A program made the position numbers and the translations under genes. The notes under the pieces were generated by a model, which saw only the letters and a list, made by a program, of their open reading frames with translations, had not been told where the DNA came from and did not search any database. Shown here one piece after another: positions 1 to 8,042 of a stretch of 64,000 nt of DNA. Numbering within the stretch: the first letter of the stretch is position 1; every line of letters starts with the position of its first letter. The DNA comes from Candidatus Pristimantibacillus lignocellulolyticus (lineage in GTDB: Bacteria > Bacillota > Bacilli > Paenibacillales > Paenibacillaceae), in contig CP097899.1 of the NCBI GenBank assembly GCA_023639215.1, forward strand, positions 1,918,501 through 1,982,500, in the 5' to 3' direction.

Positions 1-517
1 TGCTCACGTCATTCAACGTTCAGAATTACTTGATCGTATTAAGACCGAAATCATTCGTTACGTCAATGAATTGGGAACCGAAGGCAGATTAATACGTATG
101 CAAATGGAAGAGTTAATTGTTGGTCTAGAAGAGGAAGTCTCATATCTTATTACTGACTACATAAAAGATACGAGTGCTGGCAAAGTAGTTGAATTCCAAC
201 AATCGCTCAAAAGGTTAAGTAATGAAGAATTACTTGAAGCATCAATGATTGTAAAATTGCTTGGCTATCCAAACAGTACGATGTTAGCTGATGAGGCGAT
301 TTCTTCTCGAGGATATCGATTGTTGTCTAAAATTCCACGACTTCCTGTATCTATTATGAATAAATTGGTTGAGAAGTTCGGGAAACTTTCGGTTATATTA
401 ATGGCAACAGCAGAGGATTTGGACGCGGTAGAAGGTATTGGAGAAGTGCGAGCTAGAACGATCAGGGATGGTTTGAGACGCATCCAAGAGCAAGTGTTCA
501 TTGACAGACAAATCTAA
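1..517 (+). CDS. disA: DNA integrity scanning diadenylate cyclase DisA, C-terminal part (5' end outside window)
   Basis: The frame is open from base 2 to a stop at 515-517, giving about 171 residues of a protein that is normally about 360 residues long. DisA joins two ATP into cyclic di-AMP and scans DNA as an octamer. The N-terminal cyclase domain lies outside the window. What remains is the helical linker and the C-terminal helix-hairpin-helix DNA-binding region, seen as DLDAVEGIGEVRARTIRDG. An apparent TTG start at 71 is internal and should be ignored. The following pssA matches the usual disA neighbourhood of spore formers. Identification rests on the HhH region and gene order. Confidence 0.9.
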   Translation, partial: AHVIQRSELLDRIKTEIIRYVNELGTEGRLIRMQMEELIVGLEEEVSYLITDYIKDTSAGKVVEFQQSLKRLSNEELLEASMIVKLLGYPNSTMLADEAISSRGYRLLSKIPRLPVSIMNKLVEKFGKLSVILMATAEDLDAVEGIGEVRARTIRDGLRRIQEQVFIDRQI

Positions 518-521
518 AACC

Positions 522-569
522 CCTACAATTAACTGAATGTGCTACAAAATATGTATTCATTATTGTAGG
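522..569 (+). other. Inverted repeat between disA and pssA
   Basis: CCTACAAT at 522-529 is complementary to ATTGTAGG at 562-569, with a 32-base loop. No T-run follows, so this is not a standard terminator. It may be a weak processing or stability structure between the two co-oriented genes. Confidence 0.35.
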
Positions 570-600
570 TAGAACGCATTGAAAAAAAGAGGTGGATGAG

Positions 601-1329
601 ATGATTACGAAGTCAATACCGAGCATTCTTACGCTAGGAAACTTATGTCTTGGTGTAATCTCAATCATGTTAGTTTTCAACGAACGCTCAGGTATGGCAG
701 CAATCATGATCATAATTGCAATGTTATTAGATGGTGTTGACGGCCGTGTTGCTCGAGCGCTTAACGCTCAAAGTGAGTTTGGGAAAGAGTTAGATTCTTT
801 AGCAGATGTGATCTCATTCGGGGTAGCCCCTGCTTTTATTATGTATGTTGTGGCATTACAAGACGTAACACCAATATTATCTTATTTTGTAACAGCATTA
901 TTTCCGATATGTGGTGCACTTCGCCTTGCGAGATTCAACGTTAAATCCAGTTCACCAGGACATTTTATAGGTTTACCTATTCCTGCAGCAGGTGGAATAC
1001 TTGCAACAGTGGCTCTATTCAAGGGCGATGTATCACCAATCGTATTTATTATTACATCTATTGTGTTAGCTTTATTGATGGTCAGTAATATTCGTTACCC
1101 AAGTTTCAAACGAATTGGTATTCCAAAAGGTGCATTGTGGGTTATTCCGATTATTGTTATTGTGGCACTTGTTATTGGAATTATGTTTGAGGAGCATTTA
1201 TCGAAGGTATTCTTTATTCCATTAATACTATATGCACTTTACGGATTAAAAAAAAACGTTAGACGTCGTTCGAAACGTAAACAACAATATAACATTCAAG
1301 AAGAAGAGCAATCTGAAAAGCATGCCTAA
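601..1329 (+). CDS. pssA: CDP-diacylglycerol--serine O-phosphatidyltransferase
   Basis: This 242-residue integral membrane enzyme makes phosphatidylserine from CDP-diacylglycerol and serine, the first step toward phosphatidylethanolamine. The CDP-alcohol phosphatidyltransferase signature is complete: DGVDGRVAR, then G eight residues on, then the two metal-binding aspartates in ELDSLAD. Several hydrophobic helices follow, and the C-terminus is a basic, then acidic tail (RRRSKRKQQ). A GTG at 592 is in frame, but ATG 601 is preferred because AGAGGTGG at 588-595 sits at proper ribosome-binding distance. The gene is 83 bp after disA and is followed by a strong terminator. Confidence 0.93.
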   Translation: MITKSIPSILTLGNLCLGVISIMLVFNERSGMAAIMIIIAMLLDGVDGRVARALNAQSEFGKELDSLADVISFGVAPAFIMYVVALQDVTPILSYFVTALFPICGALRLARFNVKSSSPGHFIGLPIPAAGGILATVALFKGDVSPIVFIITSIVLALLMVSNIRYPSFKRIGIPKGALWVIPIIVIVALVIGIMFEEHLSKVFFIPLILYALYGLKKNVRRRSKRKQQYNIQEEEQSEKHA

Positions 1330-1336
1330 ACATATA

Positions 1337-1386
1337 AAGAGCGTACGCATCGTAGTTAATATTAACTACTGTAGCGTACGCTCTTT
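1337..1386 (+). terminator. Rho-independent terminator after pssA
   Basis: AAGAGCGTACG pairs with CGTACGCTCTT, and an inner palindrome GTAGTTAAT/ATTAACTAC extends the hairpin almost throughout. A short T-run (TTTT) follows. The structure is near symmetrical and could also act on transcripts arriving from the minus-strand gene at 1471-1875. Confidence 0.75.
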
Positions 1387-1470
1387 TCGCTATGACAAAT
1401 TATATTTGGCGAAAAAACCTAACTTATAAACGCGGTCGCTCACCCTCGAATGACCTTGATAGAGGTTTTC

Positions 1471-1875
1471 TCATGTTAGATTAAACAACCCTAGAGTTGA
1501 GCATTTCGTTGATTCTGCGGCAACTACTTCTGTAAGATCAAGCTGCAATTGCGTACATAGTGCAGTGAGATAGAAAAGATTGCGGCCTAATGAAGATTCC
1601 ACAAATTCTTTGCAATGCTCACATAATTGGCCTGAAAGATGATTTTTGATCGTAGATTGTGAGCCATCTAGAGATTGTAATTCATTGAATGGTTGCTTGG
1701 ATGCGTTTAATTCGATACAACCACAGTCAGTAATTGCTTTTGTAACGGATCGATTAACAGCTGCACTTGTCTGATCTAACTTGGACATAATGTCAAGCAC
1801 ACTTCGATGTCTAAGAAGTAGTTGTGATACTTGATCTTGAAATTGATCTAGCGAGGGATGTTCCTTTGTAGACAC
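1471..1875 (-). CDS. Conserved hypothetical protein of Paenibacillaceae type
   Basis: A 134-residue, mostly helical soluble protein with no signal peptide or membrane segment. I recognise it only as a small conserved protein common near disA/yacL in Paenibacillus-like genomes, sometimes labelled DUF1573; its function is unknown. Visible features are SVTKAITDCGCIELNASKQ in the middle, a CEHC pair, and a conserved-looking C-terminus KCSTLGLFN. The frame stays open upstream to 1968, but GTG at 1873-1875 is chosen because a good ribosome binding site (AGGCAGGTGAAG) precedes it and the extra 31 residues are not helical in style. It is transcribed divergently from yacL. Confidence 0.7.
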   Translation of the reverse strand: MSTKEHPSLDQFQDQVSQLLLRHRSVLDIMSKLDQTSAAVNRSVTKAITDCGCIELNASKQPFNELQSLDGSQSTIKNHLSGQLCEHCKEFVESSLGRNLFYLTALCTQLQLDLTEVVAAESTKCSTLGLFNLT

Positions 1876-2021
1876 AATCTTCACCTGCCTCTTAAAGTGT
1901 ATTATGGCTATATTATAAACATTATTACAGTCAATTTCCACTTTGTGTATATTTAGTTGTGTAGACACGGTTAACCTTTCAGAAAATTGCTAATAATTGT
2001 AATGGAGGTGAAAGGTAACCT

Positions 2022-3116
2022 ATGAAAAAATTGATTATTATTATAGGTATTTGTATTGGTGCGATGATAGGAGCCGAAATGTCTGGTTGGTTCAATTCTG
2101 GTATGGCATGGTCTAATTCAGCGTATCCTTTCTTACAGCACTCAGGCACTTATTACATGAACGTAGCAATCGGAGCATTTCTAGGGTGGATGGTAACTAG
2201 TATTTTTGCCAAGCCACTCGTGCGATTGCTTAATAGTGGAGTGGACAAAACAGAAGGAATGCCCCTTCGTCAATTGTTAGCTGCAATTGGTGGATTATGT
2301 GTAGGGCTATTTATCGCTGCATTGGTCTATCCTGCAATTGCCCTGCTCGGCGGAATGTGGAAGCTTGTACCTGTTGCGTTAGCGTTAGTATGTGGTTACA
2401 TTGGTGTGATGATTGGTGTTCGTAAGCAAGATGAATTGGCAGTTGTTGTAGGAAAGTTATTGGAAAAGCAAAAAGTAGTTGCTTCTCAAGGTGAAGTTAA
2501 AGGATATGAAGAGCATAAAATACTTGATACGAGTGTTATTATCGATGGACGTATAGCTGACATTTGCAAGACAGGGTTTATTGAAGGGACGCTCGTTATT
2601 CCAGAATTCGTACTTGAAGAATTACAACATATCGCTGATTCTTCTGATTTGTTAAAACGTAATCGTGGTCGCCGTGGTTTGGATATACTGAACAAAATTC
2701 AGAAAGAGTTAGATGTTCATGTTTTGATCTACGAAGGTGATTTCGAAGAGATAAGCGAAGTGGACAGTAAACTTGTTAAACTTGCTAAAGTATTATCAGG
2801 CAAAGTAGTGACGAATGACTTTAACTTGAATAAAGTATGTGAACTACAAGGCGTATCTGTTCTTAACATTAATGATCTTGCTAACGCGGTGAAACCGGTA
2901 GTTTTGCCAGGTGAAGAAATCGTAGTACAAGTTATTAAAGATGGTAAGGAAAATGGACAAGGCGTTGCCTATCTAGATGACGGTACGATGATCGTTGTTG
3001 AAGGTGGGAGAGAATATATTGGACATACGATGGAAGTGCTTGTAACGAGCGTATTACAAACATCTGCGGGAAGAATGATATTTGCTAAACCAAAGTTATT
3101 GGAAAAAGCGCTATAA
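2022..3116 (+). CDS. yacL: PIN/TRAM domain membrane protein, YacL family
   Basis: A 364-residue protein. Four hydrophobic segments lie in the first 135 residues, followed by a PIN nuclease-like domain (about residues 165-285) with acidic residues in LDTSVIIDGR and VVTNDFNLNKV, and a C-terminal TRAM domain (about 295-355) of the kind that binds RNA. The architecture is the conserved YacL family, upstream of ispD in most Bacillales. The function is not settled; membrane-tethered RNA cleavage or binding is an inference from the domains. ATG 2022 is preceded by GGAGGTGA. The gene begins 52 bp before ispD and probably shares its transcript. Confidence 0.88.
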   Translation: MKKLIIIIGICIGAMIGAEMSGWFNSGMAWSNSAYPFLQHSGTYYMNVAIGAFLGWMVTSIFAKPLVRLLNSGVDKTEGMPLRQLLAAIGGLCVGLFIAALVYPAIALLGGMWKLVPVALALVCGYIGVMIGVRKQDELAVVVGKLLEKQKVVASQGEVKGYEEHKILDTSVIIDGRIADICKTGFIEGTLVIPEFVLEELQHIADSSDLLKRNRGRRGLDILNKIQKELDVHVLIYEGDFEEISEVDSKLVKLAKVLSGKVVTNDFNLNKVCELQGVSVLNINDLANAVKPVVLPGEEIVVQVIKDGKENGQGVAYLDDGTMIVVEGGREYIGHTMEVLVTSVLQTSAGRMIFAKPKLLEKAL

Positions 3117-3168
3117 CAAGGTATGATAATACTATTGTATATAGTATGGTTTAAGGTAGGTATCACTC

Positions 3169-3867
3169 ATGAATGAACTTTGGGGTGTCGTAATTGTTGC
3201 TGCAGGTCGCGGGACACGTATGGGCACAAGTGAAAGTAAACAATATTTACAACTTGGTGATAGACCAATACTGGTACATACACTACAACGATTTCAATTG
3301 ATGAAAGACGTTAGCGAAATTGTTCTGGTGGTAGGTACTGAAGATGTAGAACGTTGTCAGCAATGGCGTGACCAATATAACCTTATGAAGGTAAAGACAA
3401 TTATTGCAGGCGGTACAGAGCGTCAGCATTCTGTATATGCAGGGTTGCAGCATATAGAATCATCATGGGTTATGGTTCATGATGGTGTTAGACCATTCGT
3501 CTCTGAACATGCAGTGAAAGCATGTTGTGCGAAGGCCGTAGAACATGGAGCTGCTGTTCTTGCAGTTCCCGTGAAAGATACGATCAAGCAAGTGAATAGC
3601 GAAGGTGTAATTACAGCTACCCCAGATCGTAAAAGCTTGTGGGCTATTCAAACGCCGCAAGCTTTTCGTCATGACTTGTTGCTACAAGCTCATGAAGCTG
3701 CATTAACGCAAGGGTTACTTGGAACAGATGATGCAATGGTTGTAGAATGGACGGGGTTACCGGTAGTAGTATCTGAAGGTGAGTATACGAATATTAAAAT
3801 TACGACGCCAGAAGATTTGCCTTGGGCGCAGCAACTACTTTCTAAAATGGAGAACGAGATCACGTAA
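3169..3867 (+). CDS. ispD: 2-C-methyl-D-erythritol 4-phosphate cytidylyltransferase
   Basis: A 232-residue cytosolic enzyme of the MEP isoprenoid pathway. It transfers CMP from CTP to methylerythritol 4-phosphate. The nucleotide-binding signature AAGRGTRMG is at residues 11-19, followed by SKQYLQLGDRPIL. The family motif VHDGVRPF is near residue 103, and the C-terminal NIKITTPEDL matches family ends. Length is typical. It is followed at 84 bp by ispF, which acts two steps later; ispE is elsewhere. A weak AAGGTAGG precedes ATG 3169. Confidence 0.94.
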   Translation: MNELWGVVIVAAGRGTRMGTSESKQYLQLGDRPILVHTLQRFQLMKDVSEIVLVVGTEDVERCQQWRDQYNLMKVKTIIAGGTERQHSVYAGLQHIESSWVMVHDGVRPFVSEHAVKACCAKAVEHGAAVLAVPVKDTIKQVNSEGVITATPDRKSLWAIQTPQAFRHDLLLQAHEAALTQGLLGTDDAMVVEWTGLPVVVSEGEYTNIKITTPEDLPWAQQLLSKMENEIT

Positions 3868-3951
3868 TAGAGGTTTATGCTTCTGATGTTACTATCTGTT
3901 TCTATTGAAGCAATCCAGGAAGCCAACAAAAAGTTTTAGGGGGAAAAAGTT

Positions 3952-4428
3952 ATGATTAGAATTGGACAAGGTTTTGATGTACATCAATTAGTAGAAGATC
4001 GTCCGTTAATTATTGGAGGAGTGACTATTCCTTATGAAAAAGGATTACTAGGACATTCCGATGCTGACGTATTGTTACATACAATTACAGATGCTATTCT
4101 AGGTGCACTTGCATTAGGAGATATAGGAAAACATTTCCCTGATACAGACGCTGCATATAAAGACGCGGATAGTGTAGAATTATTACGTAAAGTATGGGAA
4201 ATGGTCGAAAATAGAGGCTACCAACTTGGTAATGTAGATGCTACAATTATTGCGCAAAAGCCTAAAATGCTTCCGTACATTCCTGCAATGATTGAAGTAA
4301 TTGCAAATGTACTACATGCTGATCATTCTCAGGTCAATGTTAAAGCAACAACTACAGAGCAATTAGGGTTTGCTGGGCGTGGTGAAGGTATAGCTTCTCA
4401 GGCAGTTGTGTGTTTGGTTAAAAAGTAG
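3952..4428 (+). CDS. ispF: 2-C-methyl-D-erythritol 2,4-cyclodiphosphate synthase
   Basis: A 158-residue homotrimeric enzyme that cyclises the CDP-methylerythritol phosphate intermediate with release of CMP. Metal ligands are visible in GFDVHQL (Asp9, His11) and in GHSDADVLLHTITDAI. FPDTD and the C-terminal GRGEGIASQAVVCLVKK fit the family. A TAGGGGGA ribosome binding site precedes ATG 3952. The stop codon TAG falls inside sequence resembling the left end of an interspersed repeat (see 4418-4584), so the insertion lies right at the gene's 3' end. Confidence 0.94.
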   Translation: MIRIGQGFDVHQLVEDRPLIIGGVTIPYEKGLLGHSDADVLLHTITDAILGALALGDIGKHFPDTDAAYKDADSVELLRKVWEMVENRGYQLGNVDATIIAQKPKMLPYIPAMIEVIANVLHADHSQVNVKATTTEQLGFAGRGEGIASQAVVCLVKK

Positions 4429-4584
4429 ACTTTGATAACGATGTGGTTGCTTTGTTGCCTACTCGGCGTCGCATATGCCATTCATCGCTAGCTGTGATGC
4501 TCGTGTACCAAGTACGTACACTCCGCTTCTCGCGTCGCTAGCTTCATGTCATCTGCTGGGTTCTGAAAGCCCACTTTTTGAACC
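4418..4584 (+). repeat. Interspersed palindromic repeat, type 1 copy (ispF-gltX gap)
   Basis: The left end AAAAAGTAGACTTTGATAAC and the right end AAAGCCCACTTTTTGAACC are near inverted. The centre has GTGTACCAAGTACGTACAC, and the flanking arms GCCATTCATCGCTAGC and GCTAGCTTCATGTCAT also pair, so the unit is a large imperfect hairpin. The same core and ends recur at 9866, 10056, 48124 and 58600. No protein is encoded. The 263-bp gap otherwise holds only the gltX ribosome binding site. Confidence 0.8.
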
Positions 4585-4691
4585 TTGATTGGAAGTTTAG
4601 AACCCGTTTTAGTTTATGTTTCAATGTAACCTATTATTTACATGGAGTTACATAGGGAGATAATAATAAGTTTTGAAAGGACTGAATATAT

Positions 4692-6152
4692 ATGTCAGCA
4701 GAAATTAGAGTTAGATATGCACCGTCACCAACAGGTCATCTACATATTGGTAACGCAAGAACGGCATTATTCAATTATTTATTTGCACGTCATTTAGGTG
4801 GAAAGTTTATTATACGTATTGAGGATACTGATGTTAAACGTAATGTTGCTGGTGGGGAAGAAAGCCAGTTGAAATATTTGAAATGGCTTGGTATCGATTG
4901 GGATGAAAGTATTGATGTTGGCGGGGAGTATGGTCCATACCGTCAAACTGAGCGTCTTGATATTTACAACAAGTATTGGCAAGACCTTATTGATCGCGGC
5001 TTAGCTTACCGTTGTTACTGCACGGAAGCAGAACTAGAGCAAGAACGTGAAGAGCAGACTGCTCGCAATGAAACGCCTCGCTATTCTGGTAAGCACCGTA
5101 ACTTAACAGATGAGCAAAGAGCTGCTTTTGAAGCAGAGGGTCGTATTCCAAGTATTCGCTTCAGAGTGCCTGCAGATCGCACATATACATTCAATGACAT
5201 GGTTAAAGGAACGATTTCTTTTGATACGAATGAGATGGGTGACTTCGTCATCGTGAAAAAAGATGGAATTCCTACGTATAACTTTGCGGTAGCACTAGAT
5301 GATCATTTAATGAAAATAAGTCATGTTCTTCGTGGAGAAGATCATATTTCTAATACACCTAGACAATTAATGATCTATGAAGCATTCGGGTGGGAGCCAC
5401 CACAATTTGCTCATATGACATTAATCGTGAACGAGAGTAAGAAGAAGTTAAGTAAACGTGATGAATCCATTATTCAATTTATCGAACAATATGATAAATT
5501 AGGGTATTTGCCAGAAACGTTAATTAACTTTATTGCATTATTAGGTTGGTCGCCAGAGGGTGAACAAGAGATGTATGGTCGTGAACAGCTTATTGAAGTG
5601 TTCGACGCTGGCCGTTTAAGTAAAAGTCCTGCTGTTTTTGATTCACAAAAACTTGCATGGATGAATAATGAATATATTAAGAAGGCTGATATAGAGCGTA
5701 TCGTTGCTTTATGCCTACCACACTTACAAAATGCAGGATTAATAGCAGAGCAACCTAGCGATGAAGTATTGTCATGGGTGCATGATCTAGTAGCGCTACA
5801 TCAAGACAAACTTCGCAGCGCATCTGAAATTATTGAACATACAGCTCTATTCTTCCGTGAAACAGTTGAAGATGAAGCAGAAGCCATCGAAGTGTTAGCA
5901 GAAGAAACAGTACCTACTGTATTATCAGCGTTCCTAGCGGAATTACAAGCAGATGACGCAGAATTTACAGTGGACGGAATTAAAGCAATGATCAAATCTG
6001 TACAGAAATCAACAGGCTGCAAAGGTAAAGCACTATTCATGCCAATCCGTGCTGCCATCACTGGTCAAACACACGGTCCTGACTTGAATCAATCCCTTGT
6101 ATTGCTTGGCCATAATAAAGTAGTTGCCCGCCTACAAGCACGCCTAGCGTAA
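4692..6152 (+). CDS. gltX: Glutamyl-tRNA synthetase
   Basis: A 486-residue class I aminoacyl-tRNA synthetase that charges tRNA-Glu, and probably also tRNA-Gln, as in other Bacillota that use the amidotransferase route. The ATP-binding HIGH-type motif reads GHLHIGNARTA near residue 20, and the KMSKS-type loop reads KKLSKRDESI near residue 255. The C-terminal helical anticodon-binding part ends in a typical GHNKVVARL. AAAGGAC precedes ATG 4692. It is the usual gene just before the T-box controlled cysES. Confidence 0.95.
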   Translation: MSAEIRVRYAPSPTGHLHIGNARTALFNYLFARHLGGKFIIRIEDTDVKRNVAGGEESQLKYLKWLGIDWDESIDVGGEYGPYRQTERLDIYNKYWQDLIDRGLAYRCYCTEAELEQEREEQTARNETPRYSGKHRNLTDEQRAAFEAEGRIPSIRFRVPADRTYTFNDMVKGTISFDTNEMGDFVIVKKDGIPTYNFAVALDDHLMKISHVLRGEDHISNTPRQLMIYEAFGWEPPQFAHMTLIVNESKKKLSKRDESIIQFIEQYDKLGYLPETLINFIALLGWSPEGEQEMYGREQLIEVFDAGRLSKSPAVFDSQKLAWMNNEYIKKADIERIVALCLPHLQNAGLIAEQPSDEVLSWVHDLVALHQDKLRSASEIIEHTALFFRETVEDEAEAIEVLAEETVPTVLSAFLAELQADDAEFTVDGIKAMIKSVQKSTGCKGKALFMPIRAAITGQTHGPDLNQSLVLLGHNKVVARLQARLA

Positions 6153-6207
6153 TTGTGTCGTTGTAGCGTCTCTTGCAGCATAATAGCTTCACAATCGTGA
6201 GGCTATC

Positions 6208-6276
6208 CAACTAGGATCAAAGATCCGGAGTTGAACCATCAAAGCGAATCCAACGGGGTTACTCACAAGAGGGCCA
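6208..6276 (+). repeat. Short interspersed repeat, family R2, copy 1
   Basis: The unit starts CAACTAGGATCAAAGATCCG and runs to AGAGGGCC. GGATCAAAGATCC is a small hairpin. It repeats 91 bp further on with about 90 percent identity, and a shortened third copy lies at 7117-7158. No coding potential. Confidence 0.75.
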
Positions 6277-6298
6277 ACGTTGGCAATTCACTAGTAGT

Positions 6299-6367
6299 CA
6301 ACCAGGATCAAAGATCCGCTGTTGAATCATCGAAGCGAATCCAACGAGGTTACTCATAAGAGGGCAT
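6299..6367 (+). repeat. Short interspersed repeat, family R2, copy 2
   Basis: A direct repeat of the unit at 6208, from CAACCAGGATCAAAGATCCG to AAGAGGGC. TCAAC and GTTGA flank GGATCAAAGATCC and extend the stem. It ends at the start of the palindromic repeat at 6376. Confidence 0.75.
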
Positions 6368-6375
6368 CGTGGGGT

Positions 6376-6528
6376 GCTAGCTTGTCAGCACCGAGTAGTT
6401 GGCATGAAGCTAGTGAAGTGAGAAACGGAGTGTACGTGGTTGGTACACGAGTATCGGAGCAAGCGATGAATGACAAATACGAAGTCGATTAAGCACCGAT
6501 AGATTAATCATCGTGATCACAAGCTAAC
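6376..6528 (-). repeat. Interspersed palindromic repeat, type 2 copy (gltX-cysES gap)
   Basis: The ends GCTAGCTTGTCAG and GATCACAAGCTAAC are inverted. The centre carries GTGTACGTGGTTGGTACAC, and AGCTAGTGAAGTGAG pairs imperfectly with the arm beyond the centre. It lies between gltX and the T-box leader. Related copies are at 7208, 10194 and 57124. Confidence 0.78.
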
Positions 6529-6574
6529 GGAGGCTTGTCAGTATGTGGGTGATTCGTTATACTTATTGAATAAC

Positions 6575-6879
6575 ATAAAGCACTGATCAGGATTAGTAAA
6601 TTAGATGTCGATGTTCAGAGAGGATAATCAGCGTTTTCTCCTGCGAAAGAGAAGACGTGGGCTGAAAATTATCTCATCACAATAATTGAAGTTGCACCTG
6701 TGAGCTTTGTCCCGATCTGTTCTCATATGAACAGGGTAGGTCACAACGTATCATCTGCGTTAAAGATGCTAAGATAATAGGAGAGTGCTCGGCAAGTTAT
6801 CATTTCTCTTATTAAACAGAGTGGGACCGCGATCTTTGACGCCTCTGTAGTACGTTTACGTACTACGGAGGCTTTTTTT
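6575..6879 (+). promoter_or_regulatory. T-box riboswitch, cysteine-specific, controlling cysE-cysS
   Basis: The leader contains a long Stem I with an AGAGGATAATC/CTGAAAATTATCTC arm, a specifier region GAAGTTGCACC with the cysteine codon TGC at 6693-6695, and the T-box proper CAGAGTGGGACCGCG at 6818-6832. A strong terminator closes it at 6841-6879. Uncharged tRNA-Cys would pair with the specifier and the T-box bulge and favour the antiterminator, raising cysE and cysS expression when cysteine is short. A Cys T-box at this position is known in Bacillus. The exact 5' end is not resolved. Confidence 0.92.
6841..6879 (+). terminator. T-box regulated terminator
   Basis: GCCTCTGTAGTACG pairs with CGTACTACGGAGGC around a short loop, followed by seven T. 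It competes with the antiterminator formed by the T-box sequence just upstream. Confidence 0.9.
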
Positions 6880-6898
6880 GTTCTTCACATAGAGGATG

Positions 6899-6944
6899 TT
6901 CAATTTGCACGAATCTTTTTGGTGCCGACAGCCGAGCAAATTGA
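6899..6944 (+). repeat. Short deletion derivative of the palindromic repeat
   Basis: TTCAATTTGC and GCAAATTGAA form 10-bp perfect terminal inverted repeats around GGTGCCGACAGCC, which matches the right end of the type 2 copy at 57124 (GGTGCTGACAGCC). The following CTTGATTGG matches the sequence after the type 1 copy at 4418. Confidence 0.65.
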
Positions 6945-7080
6945 ACTTGATTGGAAGAGGGAGTTCAATATCACGACTGTGTGTACGCGGAAACGCGTAG
7001 TAGCAGACTCGGGTTGTAATCACGCGGATTATGCTTACGAAGCAATACAAGAAGCTCAGCACAAGCTTCCGCAGAAGGAA

Positions 7081-7110
7081 GCTTTCCAATTGTGATCACA
7101 ATTGGAAAGC
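7081..7110 (+). repeat. Perfect 30-bp palindrome
   Basis: GCTTTCCAATTGTGA is followed directly by its exact reverse complement with no spacer. The central TGATCACA matches the GTGATCAC present at the ends of type 2 repeats (6510-6525, 10337-10345, 57141-57148), so it may be two repeat ends joined head to head. Confidence 0.8.
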
Positions 7111-7116
7111 CCTATT

Positions 7117-7158
7117 CAACCAGGATCAAAGATCCGGCGTTGAATCATCGAAGCTTAT
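7117..7158 (+). repeat. Short interspersed repeat, family R2, partial copy 3
   Basis: CAACCAGGATCAAAGATCCG followed by GCGTTGAATCATCGAAGC matches the first 40 bp of the R2 units at 6208 and 6299, then diverges. Confidence 0.7.
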
Positions 7159-7207
7159 CAATAGCTAATCACCATAGACATACCCACAAAAAGAGCATCA
7201 TCGAATA

Positions 7208-7358
7208 TTTCGCTTGTCAGGACCAAGTAGTTGACATGAAGCTAGTGACGTGAGAAACGGAGTGTACGTGGTTGGTACACGAGTATCGAAACAAGCGATG
7301 AATGGCAAATGCGAAGTCGAATAAACTGCGAAGGTAGACATCGTACTGGCAAGTGAAA
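7208..7358 (-). repeat. Interspersed palindromic repeat, type 2 copy (upstream of cysE)
   Basis: TTTCGCTTGTCAG and CTGGCAAGTGAAA form the ends. The core GTGTACGTGGTTGGTACAC and its arms match the copy at 6376 closely. Its right end runs into the GGGGGG ribosome binding site of cysE. Confidence 0.78.
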
Positions 7359-7373
7359 AGGGGGGGAACGTGT

Positions 7374-8021
7374 ATGTTTCGGCATTTCCGATCCGACATC
7401 CAAGCAGTAATAGAGAATGATCCAGCTGCAAGAAGTCGGTTTGAAGTTATTTTCACTTATTCTGGTTTACACGCAATATGGGCGCACCGTATTGCTCATG
7501 CTTGCTATAATGGAAAATGGTATACACTAGCTAGAATGATTTCTCAAGTAAGTCGATTTTTCACGGGTATTGAAATCCATCCTGGAGCACAGATTGGTGA
7601 ACGTCTGTTTATCGATCATGGGATGGGAGTTGTTATCGGTGAAACTTGTATCATTGGCGACGATGTAGTTATCTATCAAGGAGTGACATTGGGTGGTACA
7701 GGTAAAGAAAAAGGTAAACGACACCCAACCATTGGAAATAATGTTGTTATTGGCTCCGGATCAAAAGTGTTAGGTTCTTTTTCTGTAGGGAATAATTCTA
7801 GTATTGGCTCCAATGCGGTTGTTCTTCGGGAAGTGCCAGATAATTGTACCGTTGTAGGTAATCCAGGTCGGATAGTGAAAAGAAACGGTGAGAAAGTTCG
7901 CGATCGACTTGATCATACACAATTACCAGATCCTATTATTGAGATGCTGAGAGAGATGCAACAAGAGATTGATTCACTGAAGAAATTTAGAAAAGATAAA
8001 GAAAATGATCAGAGTAGTTAA
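7374..8021 (+). CDS. cysE: Serine O-acetyltransferase
   Basis: A 215-residue enzyme that acetylates L-serine with acetyl-CoA to make O-acetylserine, the carbon skeleton for cysteine. The N-terminal helical part (FRSDIQAVIENDPAARSR) leads into a left-handed hexapeptide-repeat helix with GAQIGERLFIDHGMGVVIGE, which contains the catalytic His region, and GGTGKEKGKRHPTI. ATG 7374 is chosen over an in-frame start at 7353 because a G-rich ribosome binding site lies at 7358-7367. It is 21 bp before cysS, under the same Cys T-box. Confidence 0.95.
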   Translation: MFRHFRSDIQAVIENDPAARSRFEVIFTYSGLHAIWAHRIAHACYNGKWYTLARMISQVSRFFTGIEIHPGAQIGERLFIDHGMGVVIGETCIIGDDVVIYQGVTLGGTGKEKGKRHPTIGNNVVIGSGSKVLGSFSVGNNSSIGSNAVVLREVPDNCTVVGNPGRIVKRNGEKVRDRLDHTQLPDPIIEMLREMQQEIDSLKKFRKDKENDQSS

Positions 8022-8042
8022 CGAGGGTGGAGGTTTATTTTA

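Larger units (their letters stand above)
6880..7373 (+). other. Long gene-free leader between T-box terminator and cysE
   Basis: This 494-bp stretch has no believable gene. It holds a 46-bp deletion-type repeat (6899), a perfect 30-bp palindrome (7081), an R2 copy (7117) and a type 2 palindromic repeat (7208). Any read-through cysES mRNA would carry all of them as a 5' untranslated region. Confidence 0.7.

Noticed and set aside
6856..7089. Small minus-strand gene in the T-box to cysE gap
   Set aside because: It runs through the terminator hairpin and repeats and has no homology or ribosome binding site.
6198..7358. CRISPR-like array of repeats
   Set aside because: The repeats differ in size, orientation and spacing and are themselves palindromic elements; no regular repeat-spacer pattern and no cas genes.
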